Shown here one piece after another: positions 50,180 through 58,764 of a stretch of DNA of 64,000 bases (within the stretch, counting starts at the first letter, position 1; each line of letters begins with the position of its first letter). The stretch is from contig NZ_JACAOY010000004.1 of assembly GCF_013385985.1 (NCBI RefSeq), positions 157,580 to 221,579 on the forward strand. Reading direction: 5' to 3'. The stretch comes from Pseudomonas sp. B6002. Its GTDB lineage: Bacteria > Pseudomonadota > Gammaproteobacteria > Pseudomonadales > Pseudomonadaceae. A model generated the notes under the pieces. The model ran no database searches and was not told where the DNA came from. It was given only the letters and a program-made list of their open reading frames with translations. The position numbers and the translations under genes are program-made.

Positions 50180-50268
50180 TGTAGGAGCTGGCTTGCCAGC
50201 GATAGCGATCGTTCATCGAAACAATTGTTGACTGATTCGCCGCCATCGCGGGCAAGCCCGCTCCCACA
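50180..50268. repeat. Hybrid REPIN
   Basis: Left arm TGTAGGAGCTGGCTTGCCAG, right arm CGCGGGCAAGCCCGCTCCCACA with different inner bases. After sdaC. Confidence 0.87.
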
Positions 50269-50443
50269 AGGGGTATTCATTGCCTGACAGGGTGCTGTAC
50301 GGCACGGCCTTTGCTGTACAGCTCTTGAGGACAACGGACCTTGTGGAAACCTCAGCGACGGAGTGGCCAGTGGTCAGGAAACGCGAACTAATCCCGACAC
50401 CGGTCGTCAATGACTGCATGTTCTTATCAGGCGGTAACGCACC

Positions 50444-50758
50444 ATGGACAATCCTTTTCAGATCATCACAGACACCTTCACCCCCAACTACCGTGTCAAC
50501 CTGAGTATCCAACGGCTGGATGGCAGCATCATGCTCACCCTCTCGAACGAGTCGGGCGTGGTGGCCAAGCGCATGATCAGCGCCGAACAACGCAACGACC
50601 CGCAACGGCTCAAACGCCTGGTGCAAAGCATTCAATTCGGCATCGCCATCGAGCAGGGCCACAGTGCCATGGAGATCCTGGCGGTGATGACTGACGGCGA
50701 TCACCAGCGCTTGCAGCGACCGCCTACGAACACCCTGCCCTTCAGCGTCGGGCTTTAA
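50444..50758 (+). CDS. DUF3509-like small protein
   Basis: 104 aa, begins MDNPFQIITDTFTPNYRVNL. Short beta-rich N-terminal half (LSIQRLDGSIMLTLSNESG) and a helical second half (LKRLVQSIQFGIAIEQG). It resembles the Pseudomonas-restricted DUF3509 group as I recall it; function unknown. Its last 4 bp overlap the end of the convergent psiE-like gene. Upstream, 50269-50443 has no clear ORF and would hold its promoter. Confidence 0.72.
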   Translation: MDNPFQIITDTFTPNYRVNLSIQRLDGSIMLTLSNESGVVAKRMISAEQRNDPQRLKRLVQSIQFGIAIEQGHSAMEILAVMTDGDHQRLQRPPTNTLPFSVGL

Positions 50759-51243
50759 AGCTCGCCCTTCTCGGTTTCCAGGCTCGCCTCGCCCTTGCGG
50801 CGCGGGCCTTCGACCTTCACCGACGGGAACGCCGACGAGGCGTAGCGCACCACCAGGATCGAGAACGCCAACAGCAGAATCCCGCCGCACAGGTAGATGA
50901 TGCCAATGTCTGGCGGGTTGTGGTGGGACACGTTGGAGATCAGCAGGCGCGTCAGCGCGGTGATCGCCACGTAGATCAGAAAGCGCACCGGCATGTGGTT
51001 GGTCTTGAAGTAAATCCCGACCATTGCGCCCAGTTCCAGGTAGATGAACAGCAACAAGATGTCATCGATCTTGATGTGCCCGTTCTCCAGCATCCCCAAA
51101 AACTCCATCACCGCCGCCCAGGCCGTCACCGCACCAATGGCGAACAGCGCCAGGTAATGGAACGACTCGACAAACAGATTGCCCAGGGACTCGGCCAGTT
51201 CATGCACGTTCTGGCGCAGCTTTTCGGCCCAGTTGATTTTCAC
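50755..51243 (-). CDS. PsiE-family membrane protein (phosphate-starvation-inducible type)
   Basis: 162 aa with four hydrophobic helices (LALFAIGAVTAWAAVMEFL; DDILLLFIYLELGAMVGIYF; FLIYVAITALTRLLI; IIYLCGGILLLAFSILVV) and the conserved HYLALF and NHMPVRFLIY motifs. Inner-membrane protein of unknown function. An adjacent 14-bp palindrome TTCTGCATGCAGAA (51300-51313) lies upstream. Confidence 0.85.
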   Translation of the reverse strand: MKINWAEKLRQNVHELAESLGNLFVESFHYLALFAIGAVTAWAAVMEFLGMLENGHIKIDDILLLFIYLELGAMVGIYFKTNHMPVRFLIYVAITALTRLLISNVSHHNPPDIGIIYLCGGILLLAFSILVVRYASSAFPSVKVEGPRRKGEASLETEKGEL

Positions 51244-51401
51244 GATGATGCTTCCTTAGGTCGACTCGACCGGATAATGCGGGTTGGACGTGACGGTTGT
51301 TCTGCATGCAGAAAAAAGGCCAGAGGCCGATATAAGATGGTGGCGGGGTGACATGAGGCACGGCAAACCTGTATTTACGGGCTACATTAAAAAACTGCTA
51401 C

Positions 51402-51419
51402 CCAAACCCCACGGTTTGG
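51402..51419 (+). promoter_or_regulatory. Small hairpin abutting the yebG promoter
   Basis: CCAAACC, four bases, GGTTTGG; perfect 7-bp stem. The right arm runs into a -35-like TTGGCT. No U-tract. Possibly a terminator-like end of readthrough or a second control site. Confidence 0.4.
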
Positions 51420-51432
51420 CTTACCCTTTTCA

Positions 51433-51448
51433 CTGTATATGAATACAG
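51433..51448 (+). promoter_or_regulatory. LexA (SOS) box of yebG
   Basis: CTGTATATGAATACAG fits the LexA consensus CTGTATATATATACAG with only two central mismatches, 43 bp ahead of the start codon. It overlaps the probable -10 region (TATGAA, 16 bp from TTGGCT), so LexA would block polymerase directly. Confidence 0.93.
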
Positions 51449-51491
51449 TAGTCGCAAAAGACAACTATCGTGAAGGCATGTGAGGTGGTGA

Positions 51492-51752
51492 ATGGCCGTC
51501 GAAGTGGTATACCGCAGCAGCCGAGATCTGGAGCGTTTGTTCATGGATAAAGCCGAAGCTGACCGTCATGACAAGATGCTTGAACTCGCTGAGTTGCTGG
51601 CAGAAGTGTTGCAAAAAGCCGTGCCGTCCCTGAGCGAGCAGCAGGTAGAAGAAGCCGGGATCTACATGGCGAAGAACCGCGATGTCTTTGCCAAGGCGTT
51701 CAAGAGCCAGCCGGACGCGTTGTCCGAGTTGCTGAACGCACCGGCAGAATAA
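51492..51752 (+). CDS. yebG: DNA-damage-inducible YebG family protein
   Basis: 86 aa. The N-terminus AVEVVYRSSRDLERLFMDKAEAD and the ELAELLAEVLQKAVPSLSEQQVEEAGIYM core, given here in parts, match YebG, a small SOS-induced cytoplasmic protein whose molecular role is unsettled. GAGG lies 6 bp ahead of the ATG. Single gene with a LexA box upstream and a terminator downstream. Confidence 0.92.
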   Translation: MAVEVVYRSSRDLERLFMDKAEADRHDKMLELAELLAEVLQKAVPSLSEQQVEEAGIYMAKNRDVFAKAFKSQPDALSELLNAPAE

Positions 51753-51766
51753 AGCCCGAATTGAAC

Positions 51767-51796
51767 AGGCCCTGAGTCACTGACTCAGGGCCTTTT
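51767..51796 (+). terminator. yebG rho-independent terminator
   Basis: Stem GGCCCTGAGT / ACTCAGGGCC (51768-51777 and 51783-51792) followed by five Ts. It also faces the convergent leucine-dehydrogenase-like gene. Confidence 0.92.
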
Positions 51797-51807
51797 TAAT
51801 GCCTGGC

Positions 51808-52827
51808 TTATTTGTACAGCAGGCGCTCGGCCAATTCGTCCGCCACCCGTGCGGGGGAGCGCTTTTCGGCTTGGGCGTGGGCAAAGATCTCGGTCAGGCG
51901 TGCGCCGATGTTCGAGAGGTGTGCGGTGATATCCGCCAGCTCTGCGCCACCGTGCTTGAGCGCGACGTAGATCAGCCCACCCGAGTTGATCACATAGTCG
52001 GGGGCGTAGAGGATGCCGCGCCCTTCCAACTGGTCGGCGATGTCGAGGTTGGTCAACTGCGCACTGGCGGAACCGGCCACGGCGGCACAACGCAACTGGC
52101 CGACGCTGTGGCGATTGAACACCGCACCAACGCCGCAGGGCGCGAGGATGTCGCAGGGCGTGCTGAGCAAGGCGTCGTTGGCGATGGGGTGGGCGCCGAG
52201 TTGCTCCATGGCCAGTTGCACCTTGCCATGGTCGATGTCGCTGACCAGCAATTCAGCGCCGGCCGCATGCAGCTGTTCGGCCAGGGCGAACCCGACATTG
52301 CCCAGGCCCTGGACCGCCACGCGCAAGCCTTCCAGGTTGTCGCTGCCCAGGCGGGCCATGGCGGTGGTGCGGATGCCGGTGAACACGCCCATGGCGGCAT
52401 GGGGCGATGGGTCGCCGGCGGCGGTGGTGCTGGTGACGAAACGGGTGTGCTGGGCGATGCAGTCCATGTCGGCCACCGAGGTACCGCTGTCGATGGCCGT
52501 GATGAAGCGGCCGTCGAGTTTTTCGATGCAGCGGCCGAAGGCTTCGAACAAGGCCGCGCGGCTTTCCACATGCACGGGGCGGATGATCACCGCCGTGCCA
52601 CCGCCCACCGGCAAACCGGCCAGGGCGGCTTTGTAGCTCATGCCTTGGGCCAGGCGCGCAGCATCGGCCACGGCACTTTGATCGTCGGGGTAAGCAAGGT
52701 AGCGACAACCGCCCAACGCTGGGCCCAGGCGGCTGTTGTGGATGGCTATGACCGCCTTCAGCCCGGTGACCGGGTCGACACTCAGGTGCAGCGATTCAAG
52801 GCGGGTGCTGTGCATGAGCGCAAACAT
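51808..52827 (-). CDS. Leucine/Glu/Phe/Val dehydrogenase homologue with a substituted catalytic lysine
   Basis: 339 aa. Clear amino-acid dehydrogenase: GPALGGCRYLAYP, substrate-binding Lys66 in MSYKAALAGLP, AIDSGTSVADMD with the conserved Asp, and the NAD-binding GLGNVG. In leucine dehydrogenases the next block is GGGK, whose lysine is catalytic (Lys80 in the Bacillus enzyme). Here it reads GGGT (Thr78, codon ACG at 52594-52596), one base from AAG. The start is the ATG at 52827 with GGGAG ahead. Divergent from the SirB1-like gene. Likely inactive, altered or a base-calling error. Confidence 0.88.
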   Translation of the reverse strand: MFALMHSTRLESLHLSVDPVTGLKAVIAIHNSRLGPALGGCRYLAYPDDQSAVADAARLAQGMSYKAALAGLPVGGGTAVIIRPVHVESRAALFEAFGRCIEKLDGRFITAIDSGTSVADMDCIAQHTRFVTSTTAAGDPSPHAAMGVFTGIRTTAMARLGSDNLEGLRVAVQGLGNVGFALAEQLHAAGAELLVSDIDHGKVQLAMEQLGAHPIANDALLSTPCDILAPCGVGAVFNRHSVGQLRCAAVAGSASAQLTNLDIADQLEGRGILYAPDYVINSGGLIYVALKHGGAELADITAHLSNIGARLTEIFAHAQAEKRSPARVADELAERLLYK

Positions 52828-53015
52828 CAATGAGCTCCCGAATCACTTCTGGTAGAGGCCCAAGTATAGGCTTACGGTAAAAAACTGCCGAAGTGCGCTG
52901 GAATAAGCCGCCCGGTTTTGCAGGCCTTGTGACATAAGACCGTGGGATATTTCCCCAATGTGCTGGACGAAAATTCTCAGCAAGGCTAAAACGGGGGCAT
53001 CTGCCGGAGAACGCA

Positions 53016-53819
53016 ATGAATCCCCGCACAGCCTTTTTTGCCTGTCTGGAACGTTCACCCCCTGCGCTGTTCGAAGCTGCGCTGTGGATTGCGGCCGAGC
53101 ACGATCCGGCGGTGCAGCCGCAGGTGATCCTGCAAGACTTCACCCTGTTGCAACAACAGGTCAGCGTCGGCTTGCCCATGCTGCCCGCCGACGAACTGGG
53201 CCAGCCACTGCTGCGGCGCATGAATGACCTGGGGTTTGCCCAGGACGACTTCACCCCCTTGCGCCCCGCCGCCGCCTTGCTGGACAAGGTGCTGCAGCGC
53301 AAACGCGGGCAGCCGCTGGCCATGGGGTTGATCGCGATGGAATTGGCGCGACGCCTGAACATTCCGATGGTCGGGGTGAATTTTCCCGGCCACTTCCTGC
53401 TGCGGGTGCCGGGCGCCGACCACTTGCTGGACCCCTGTGGCGGCCGGCGCTTGTACCCCAACGATTGCCGCGAGCTGCTGCACCGCCAGTACGGGCCGAA
53501 CCTCAAGTTGCAGTCCGAGCACCTGCACACCGCCGAACCCCGTTCGATCCTGCAACGGCTGTCCCGCAACCTGCGCCAGTTGCACCTTTCCAATGATGAG
53601 CCGCTGGACGCCCTGATCGACGCCGAACGCGTGCTGGAACTCGGCAACGCCAGCGCCGCCGACTACCTGGCCCGCGCCAGCCTGTACCAGCGCCTGGATT
53701 GCCCGAGTGCCGAGCGCTTTGATCTGGAGCATGCGTTGCTGCTCAGCGAAGACCCGATCCAGCGCCTGCGCCTGACCGAACGGCTGGGTCACTTGCCACC
53801 CAACGCCGTGGTGCATTAG
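53016..53819 (+). CDS. SirB1-family (transglutaminase-like) protein
   Basis: 267 aa. SirB1/YchA-type transglutaminase-like fold followed by a helical repeat region. Visible are LLDKVLQRKRGQPLAMGLIA, split here, and VGVNFPGHFLLRVPG, with DPCGGRRLYPNDC. The cysteine of a classical transglutaminase triad is replaced, as in the family, so it is thought non-enzymatic; function unknown. TPR-like C-terminal helices (DYLARASLYQRL). Confidence 0.85.
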   Translation: MNPRTAFFACLERSPPALFEAALWIAAEHDPAVQPQVILQDFTLLQQQVSVGLPMLPADELGQPLLRRMNDLGFAQDDFTPLRPAAALLDKVLQRKRGQPLAMGLIAMELARRLNIPMVGVNFPGHFLLRVPGADHLLDPCGGRRLYPNDCRELLHRQYGPNLKLQSEHLHTAEPRSILQRLSRNLRQLHLSNDEPLDALIDAERVLELGNASAADYLARASLYQRLDCPSAERFDLEHALLLSEDPIQRLRLTERLGHLPPNAVVH

Positions 53820-53829
53820 CACCCGGCCT

Positions 53830-53918
53830 TGTAGGAACTGGCTTGCCGGCGATGGCGGTGGGACAGTCGGAAAAGCCGTTACTGACAGTCCGCTATCGCC
53901 GGCAAGCCGGCTCCTACA
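53830..53918. repeat. REPIN (TGTAGGA class, left arm degraded)
   Basis: Left arm TGTAGGAACTGGCTTGCCGG, right arm CGCCGGCAAGCCGGCTCCTA then CA. Between convergent genes. Confidence 0.87.
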
Positions 53919-53934
53919 AATGAGCGGTGGTGAA

Positions 53935-55305
53935 TCAGTGATTGGTCGGGGATTTGAGAATATCGCTGTGTAGCGGGCTAGTAGGCACAGCCGCCACAGG
54001 CGAACGCACCTGGATGATCAACAGCGCCGCAATCACTGCCGGAATAGCGCAGAAGAAGAAAATCTGCTCCACCGGAATGTGCATCGCCAGCAACAAGCTG
54101 CCAAACAACGGCCCCAGGATCGAACCAAACCGCCCTACCCCCAGTGCCCAACCCGTGCCCGTTGCGCGAACATGCGCCGGGTAGAAGTTACTGGCGAAGG
54201 CATTCAAAGTCAGTTGCCCACCGATGATGCAGAACCCGGCGGCGAACACGCAGGCCACCAGATAACGCGGGTTATCGTGGTTAAGGCCCAGCAAAACCGT
54301 GCACACCGCGGCTGCCGCCAAAACACCGGACAGCAGGCGCACCTTGCTTTTCAAGCGGTCGGCGAACCAGGCCATGCCGATGGCGCCCAAGGTGCCGGCA
54401 AACAGGAACATCGACGTCACCAGGTTGGCTTCCTTCAACGCCAAGCCGCTTTCCAGCAACAGCGACGGCAGCCAACTGATCATGAAATACAGCAGGATCA
54501 GGCTGACAAAAAACGTCGCCCAGATCAGCACGGTCGGGCGCGCATAACCGTGGCGGAACAGCTCCACGACCGTCAGCTTGCTGACTTGTTCTTGCAGGTT
54601 ATCGGCAGCACTCGCCAGCGGCGGCTGCCAGCCCGGCAACAGGCGCGCCGTGACCTTTTGCAGGCGCGCATAAGGCGGCGCGTCACGCAGCAAACGTGGC
54701 AAGGATTCGGGCAACAGCCACACCAGGAAAGGGAACAGCAACAACGGCGTCACGCCACCCGCCAGGAACACCGCCTGCCACCCGTAGCCTTCGATAAACC
54801 CGGCCGCCACGAACCCACCCGCCGCGCCACCAAACGAAAAGCCGCACGCTGCCAACGTCACCATCAGGGTGCGCAGGCGCGGCGGGGAATATTCCGACAT
54901 CAACGCCATGGCGCTGGGCATCGCGCCGCCCATGCCAATGCCGCAGATAAACCGCGCCACCATCAGGGTGGTCAGTGAGTTGGCGAACACCATCAACACC
55001 GTGAGGGTGGCGTAGATCATCACGCAGCCCAGCAGGATGCGCCGCACGCCAAACCGGTCGGCCAGGGGCGTCACCAGCAATGAGCCCAAGGTGAGCCCCA
55101 ACAGGTTGGCGCTGAACACCGGGCCGAACGCAGCTTTTTCCAGGCCCCAATCCTTGGCCAGCGCAGGCACCACATAACCCAGCACCTGGGCATCGTAGCC
55201 ATCGGTCACCAGCAGCAAGGCCAGCAACAAGAGAATCAACCACTGGTAGCGCGACACCGGACGGGCGTCGAGTGCCGCACGAAAGCTGGCAATCTGAGAG
55301 TGCAT
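53935..55305 (-). CDS. MFS transporter, aromatic acid:H+ symporter (AAHS) type
   Basis: 456 aa, twelve hydrophobic segments. AAHS hallmarks: DGYDAQVLGYVVPAL in helix 1 (the DGxD motif needed for transport in PcaK), ADRFGVRR in loop 2-3 and PESLPRLL before the central loop. Downstream of hmgA-fahA-maiA across a REP, so it most probably imports an aromatic acid that drains to homogentisate, such as 4-hydroxyphenylacetate, phenylacetate derivatives or homogentisate itself (inference). Confidence 0.9.
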   Translation of the reverse strand: MHSQIASFRAALDARPVSRYQWLILLLLALLLVTDGYDAQVLGYVVPALAKDWGLEKAAFGPVFSANLLGLTLGSLLVTPLADRFGVRRILLGCVMIYATLTVLMVFANSLTTLMVARFICGIGMGGAMPSAMALMSEYSPPRLRTLMVTLAACGFSFGGAAGGFVAAGFIEGYGWQAVFLAGGVTPLLLFPFLVWLLPESLPRLLRDAPPYARLQKVTARLLPGWQPPLASAADNLQEQVSKLTVVELFRHGYARPTVLIWATFFVSLILLYFMISWLPSLLLESGLALKEANLVTSMFLFAGTLGAIGMAWFADRLKSKVRLLSGVLAAAAVCTVLLGLNHDNPRYLVACVFAAGFCIIGGQLTLNAFASNFYPAHVRATGTGWALGVGRFGSILGPLFGSLLLAMHIPVEQIFFFCAIPAVIAALLIIQVRSPVAAVPTSPLHSDILKSPTNH

Positions 55306-55348
55306 CGCAAGGTACCTATTATTTTATTTTTATGGCCACGCGCAACCT

Positions 55349-55419
55349 TGTAGGAGCCGGCTTGCCGGCGATAGCGGTCGACCTGACACACCGCCATCGC
55401 CAGCCAACCGGGCCCCACA
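55349..55419. repeat. REPIN, shortened and degraded right arm
   Basis: Left arm TGTAGGAGCCGGCTTGCCGG, right arm CGCCAGCCAACCGGGCCCCACA. Separates maiA from the transporter gene. Confidence 0.82.
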
Positions 55420-55422
55420 GGG

Positions 55423-56058
55423 TCAGGGGGTATCAGGCTGGTTGGCGGGGTGCGCCTGGATAAAGGCCGGATGCTGCGCCGCCAACGCCGCCACGCGACC
55501 GATGCGTGGGTACGCCGTCAACGGCACCTTGAAGCGTTCAGCCGCGTACAGCTGGGGAATCAGAAACGCGTCAGCCATCCCCGGCTGTTCCCCGAAGCAA
55601 AAGCCTCGGTCGCCAATCAATTGCTCCACCGCGCCCAGCCCCTGGCTGATCCAATGGCCGATCCATTCCAGCAACTGCGCTTCGTCATGCCCCCACTGGC
55701 GTAGCAGGTTCTGGGTGCTGGAGTTGTGCAGCGGGTGGATATCACAGCCGATGATCGACGCCACCGCACGCTCATGGGCGCGGGTCGCCAGGTCCTCTGA
55801 CAGCAGCGGCGCCTGTGGATAACGTTCGTCCAGGTATTCGATGATCGCGGGCGACTGAATCAACAGTTCGCCCTCGTCGGTGCGCAAGGCCGGCACACGG
55901 CCTTGGGGGTTAATCGCCAGGTACTCCGGCTGGCGGTTGGCGCCACCCGGTGGCACCAGCAGGTTGACCGGTATCGCGGTGAAATCCAGGCCCTTGAGGG
56001 CCAGCGCGATGCGCACCCGGTACGACGAGGTGGAACGGTAGTAGGTGTAGAGTTCCAT
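55423..56058 (-). CDS. maiA: Maleylacetoacetate isomerase
   Basis: 211 aa, zeta-class glutathione S-transferase. It isomerises maleylacetoacetate to fumarylacetoacetate with glutathione. The N-terminal YYRSTSSYRVRIALALKGL holds the active-site SSxxR-type motif (third Ser replaced as STSSYR), and the C-terminal helical domain ends in AAQHPAFIQAHPANQPDTP. The start lies 12 bp after the fahA stop. Confidence 0.95.
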   Translation of the reverse strand: MELYTYYRSTSSYRVRIALALKGLDFTAIPVNLLVPPGGANRQPEYLAINPQGRVPALRTDEGELLIQSPAIIEYLDERYPQAPLLSEDLATRAHERAVASIIGCDIHPLHNSSTQNLLRQWGHDEAQLLEWIGHWISQGLGAVEQLIGDRGFCFGEQPGMADAFLIPQLYAAERFKVPLTAYPRIGRVAALAAQHPAFIQAHPANQPDTP

Positions 56059-56070
56059 CGCCCTGCCCTC

Positions 56071-57357
56071 TTAGCGCGCTGCGATCACGGTGCCCCGGCA
56101 TTCGCCGAAGCCGATGGAGGCAAACCCTTCGCGGCGGCAACGGGCGCGCAGGATGATTTCGTCGCCGTCCTCAAGGAACTTGCGCACTTCGCCGGACGGC
56201 AGCTCGACGGCTTTCTTGCCGCCTTCGGTCATCTCCAACAGGCTGCCGAACTGGCCCGCTTCCGGCCCGGACAAGGTGCCCGAACCAAACAGGTCGCCGG
56301 CCTGCAACTGGCAACCGTTGACGCTGTGGTGGGCCACCAACTGCGCGACGGTCCAGTACATATGCAGGCTGTTGCTCAGGGCCAGGCGATGCTCGGGCAG
56401 GTTCTGCTCGCGCATGGCGGCGGTGGTCAGCAGCACTTCGAGTTCGATGTCCAGTGCGCCCGCGGCCTGGTCACGCTTGTCCAGCAAGTACGACAGTGGT
56501 TGTGGGTCGCCTTCAGGGCGCGCCGGTTGTGCTTTGCGGAACGGTTCCAGGGCTTCGGCGGTGACGACCCATGGGGAAATCGTGGTGATAAAGCTCTTCG
56601 ACAGGAACGGCCCCAGCGGTTGGTATTCCCAGGCCTGGATGTCCCGCGCCGACCAGTCATTGAGCAGGCAGAAACCGGCGATGTGCTCGGCGGCATCGCC
56701 AATGGCAATCGAATCGCCCATGTCGTTGCCCTGGCCGATCCAGATGCCCAGTTCCAACTCGTAGTCCAGGCGTGCACACGGGCCAAAGGTCGGCTCGGCC
56801 TGACCGGCCGGCAAGGTCTGGCCTTTGGGACGGCGCACGTCGACACCCGAAGGGCGGATGGTCGAGGCACGGCCGTGGTAGCCAATCGGAACGTATTTGT
56901 AGTTGGGCAGCAGGGGGTTGTCGGGACGGAACAGTTTGCCGACGTTCTGCGCGTGTTCGATGCCGACGTAAAAGTCGGTGTAGTCGTTGATGCGCGCCGG
57001 AACGTGCATCTGGCAGTCGGCGGCACGGTGAAGCACCTGGGCCTCGCGGGTTTGCAGCTTGCTGCCTTCGGCGAGCAGTTCCAGTAGACGTTCGCGCAAG
57101 GCCACGCGCGGGCCACGACCCAGTTCGAAAAACGCATTCAACTGGCCGCTGGCCGTTGCTTCGACGGCACGACGGGCATCACCCTCGAATTCGTCGATGG
57201 CTGCCTGCAAGTCGAGGATCGAATCGCCAATCGCCACGCCAGCGCGCGGCGCCGAACCGTTGATGCTGAACACCCCCAGCGGCAGGTTTTGCAGGGGGAA
57301 GTCGGTGTGACCGTTGGCGGAGGCCACCCAGCTGCGGGTAAGTGTGGGCTGAGTCAT
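56071..57357 (-). CDS. fahA: Fumarylacetoacetase
   Basis: 428 aa. It hydrolyses fumarylacetoacetate to fumarate and acetoacetate, the last step of tyrosine breakdown. The N-terminal SH3-like domain (DFPLQNLPLGVF) and the C-terminal FAH domain with metal-ligand blocks (YTDFYVGIEHA, LDYELELGIWIG, NDWSARDIQAWE, GSGTLSG) are present. The hmgA stop lies 3 bp upstream, so the genes form one operon. Confidence 0.97.
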   Translation of the reverse strand: MTQPTLTRSWVASANGHTDFPLQNLPLGVFSINGSAPRAGVAIGDSILDLQAAIDEFEGDARRAVEATASGQLNAFFELGRGPRVALRERLLELLAEGSKLQTREAQVLHRAADCQMHVPARINDYTDFYVGIEHAQNVGKLFRPDNPLLPNYKYVPIGYHGRASTIRPSGVDVRRPKGQTLPAGQAEPTFGPCARLDYELELGIWIGQGNDMGDSIAIGDAAEHIAGFCLLNDWSARDIQAWEYQPLGPFLSKSFITTISPWVVTAEALEPFRKAQPARPEGDPQPLSYLLDKRDQAAGALDIELEVLLTTAAMREQNLPEHRLALSNSLHMYWTVAQLVAHHSVNGCQLQAGDLFGSGTLSGPEAGQFGSLLEMTEGGKKAVELPSGEVRKFLEDGDEIILRARCRREGFASIGFGECRGTVIAAR

Positions 57358-57360
57358 GGG

Positions 57361-58644
57361 TTATCTCCGGTTCGGGTTGAAGGTGGCGGGCAGCGAAGCC
57401 CAGCACGCGTCGTAAGAGTTTTGTAGTTGCAGGCATTCCAGGGCGAACTGTGTAGGGCGCAGCACTTGGCTGGTCTCGAACATGAAGGCCATGGTGTTAT
57501 CGATCTTGTGCGGCGCCAACTCGACGTTGATGGCCTTGGTGCAGGTCTCGCCGTCCGGGCCGTGGGCGCTCATGCAGCTGTGCAGCGACGCACCGCCCGG
57601 CAGGAAACCTTCGGCCTTGGCGTCGTAGGCGCCCTGGATCAGGCCCATGTATTCGTTCATCAGGTTGCGGTGGAACCACGGCGGACGGAAGGTGTTCTCG
57701 GCCACCATCCAGCGCGGCGGGAAGATCACGAAGTCGAGGTTGGCCAGGCCGTGCACGCTGGTGGGCGAGGTCAACACGGTGAAGATCGACGGGTCCGGGT
57801 GATCGAAACTCACCGTGCCAATCGTGTTGAAGCGGCGCAGGTCGTATTTGTACGGCACGTTATTGCCGTGCCAGGCGACGACGTTGAGCGGCGAATGGTC
57901 CAGCTCGCAGGCCCATAGCTCACCGAGGAATTTCTGCACGAGGGTGGTCGGTTGCTTGAGGTCTTCGTAGTGGGCCACCGGCGTCAGGAAGTCGCGTGGG
58001 TTGGCCAGGCCGTTGCTGCCGATAGGCCCCAGGTCTGGCAGACGCAGCGGTGCGCCATGGTTCTCGGCGACATAGCCACGCGCCTGGGCGTCCAGCAGTT
58101 CGATGCGGAATTTAAGGCCACGCGGCAGCACGACGATTTCCAGCGGCTCCACCTCCAGCACGCCCAGTTCGGTGGCGATACGCAGGCGGCCCTGCTCGGG
58201 CACGATCAACAGTTCGCCATCAGCGTTGAAGAACACACGCTCCATGGAGCGGTTGGCGCGGTAGTGATAGATGCTGATGCCAGACGGTTTTTCCGACCCG
58301 GCGTTGGCAACCATGCCGACAAGCCCATCGATGAAGTCCGTCGGCTCGCCCGGAATATCCAGTGGGTTCCAACGCAAGCGATTAGGCGTCACCGCGCCGA
58401 GCGGGCCACCGGCCAACTGCCGTTCCAACTTGATAAACGCTGGGTGATTGGCCGACGGCTGGATGCGATACAGCCAGGTGCGACGGGCTTCGCTGCGCGC
58501 CATGGTGAACGCGGTGCCGGAGAACAGTTCGGTGTACAGCCCGTAGGGCGCTTTTTGCGGGGAGTTCTGGCCGACGGGCAGTGCGCCGGGCAGGGCTTCG
58601 CTGGCGAATTCATTGCCGAAGCCCGACAGGTATTCGAGGGTCAT
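57361..58644 (-). CDS. hmgA: Homogentisate 1,2-dioxygenase
   Basis: 427 aa. It cleaves the homogentisate ring to maleylacetoacetate with non-haem Fe(II). The iron-site region is intact: [14 protein letters not shown] (His and Glu ligands) and [11 protein letters not shown] (His ligand); the N-terminus [19 protein letters not shown] is typical. First gene of hmgA-fahA-maiA. A phased repeat 32-56 bp upstream of its ATG is the likely operator. Confidence 0.97.
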   Translation of the reverse strand: MTLEYLSGFGNEFASEALPGALPVGQNSPQKAPYGLYTELFSGTAFTMARSEARRTWLYRIQPSANHPAFIKLERQLAGGPLGAVTPNRLRWNPLDIPGEPTDFIDGLVGMVANAGSEKPSGISIYHYRANRSMERVFFNADGELLIVPEQGRLRIATELGVLEVEPLEIVVLPRGLKFRIELLDAQARGYVAENHGAPLRLPDLGPIGSNGLANPRDFLTPVAHYEDLKQPTTLVQKFLGELWACELDHSPLNVVAWHGNNVPYKYDLRRFNTIGTVSFDHPDPSIFTVLTSPTSVHGLANLDFVIFPPRWMVAENTFRPPWFHRNLMNEYMGLIQGAYDAKAEGFLPGGASLHSCMSAHGPDGETCTKAINVELAPHKIDNTMAFMFETSQVLRPTQFALECLQLQNSYDACWASLPATFNPNRR

Positions 58645-58675
58645 GGATCGTCCTCTGAGCGGAAGTTGTTTTTAT

Positions 58676-58700
58676 CGTAATCCAGTTACGCATAACGTAA
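58676..58700. promoter_or_regulatory. Candidate HmgR operator, three 5-bp half-sites phased at 10 bp
   Basis: CGTAA (58676), TTACG (58686), CGTAA (58696), each separated by 5 bp, so adjacent half-sites form two overlapping inverted repeats on the same DNA face. Located between hmgA and the IclR gene. Confidence 0.7.
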
Positions 58701-58764
58701 TTTGATCACTATCGACCGTCAAGCTATAAAGACGCCCATTCATCTCTCGGATTCCCGCTGCCCC

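Noticed and set aside
50295-50333. CTGTAC...CTGTACAG before the DUF3509 gene as an SOS box
   Set aside because: The spacing does not give CTG-N10-CAG, so it is not a LexA site.
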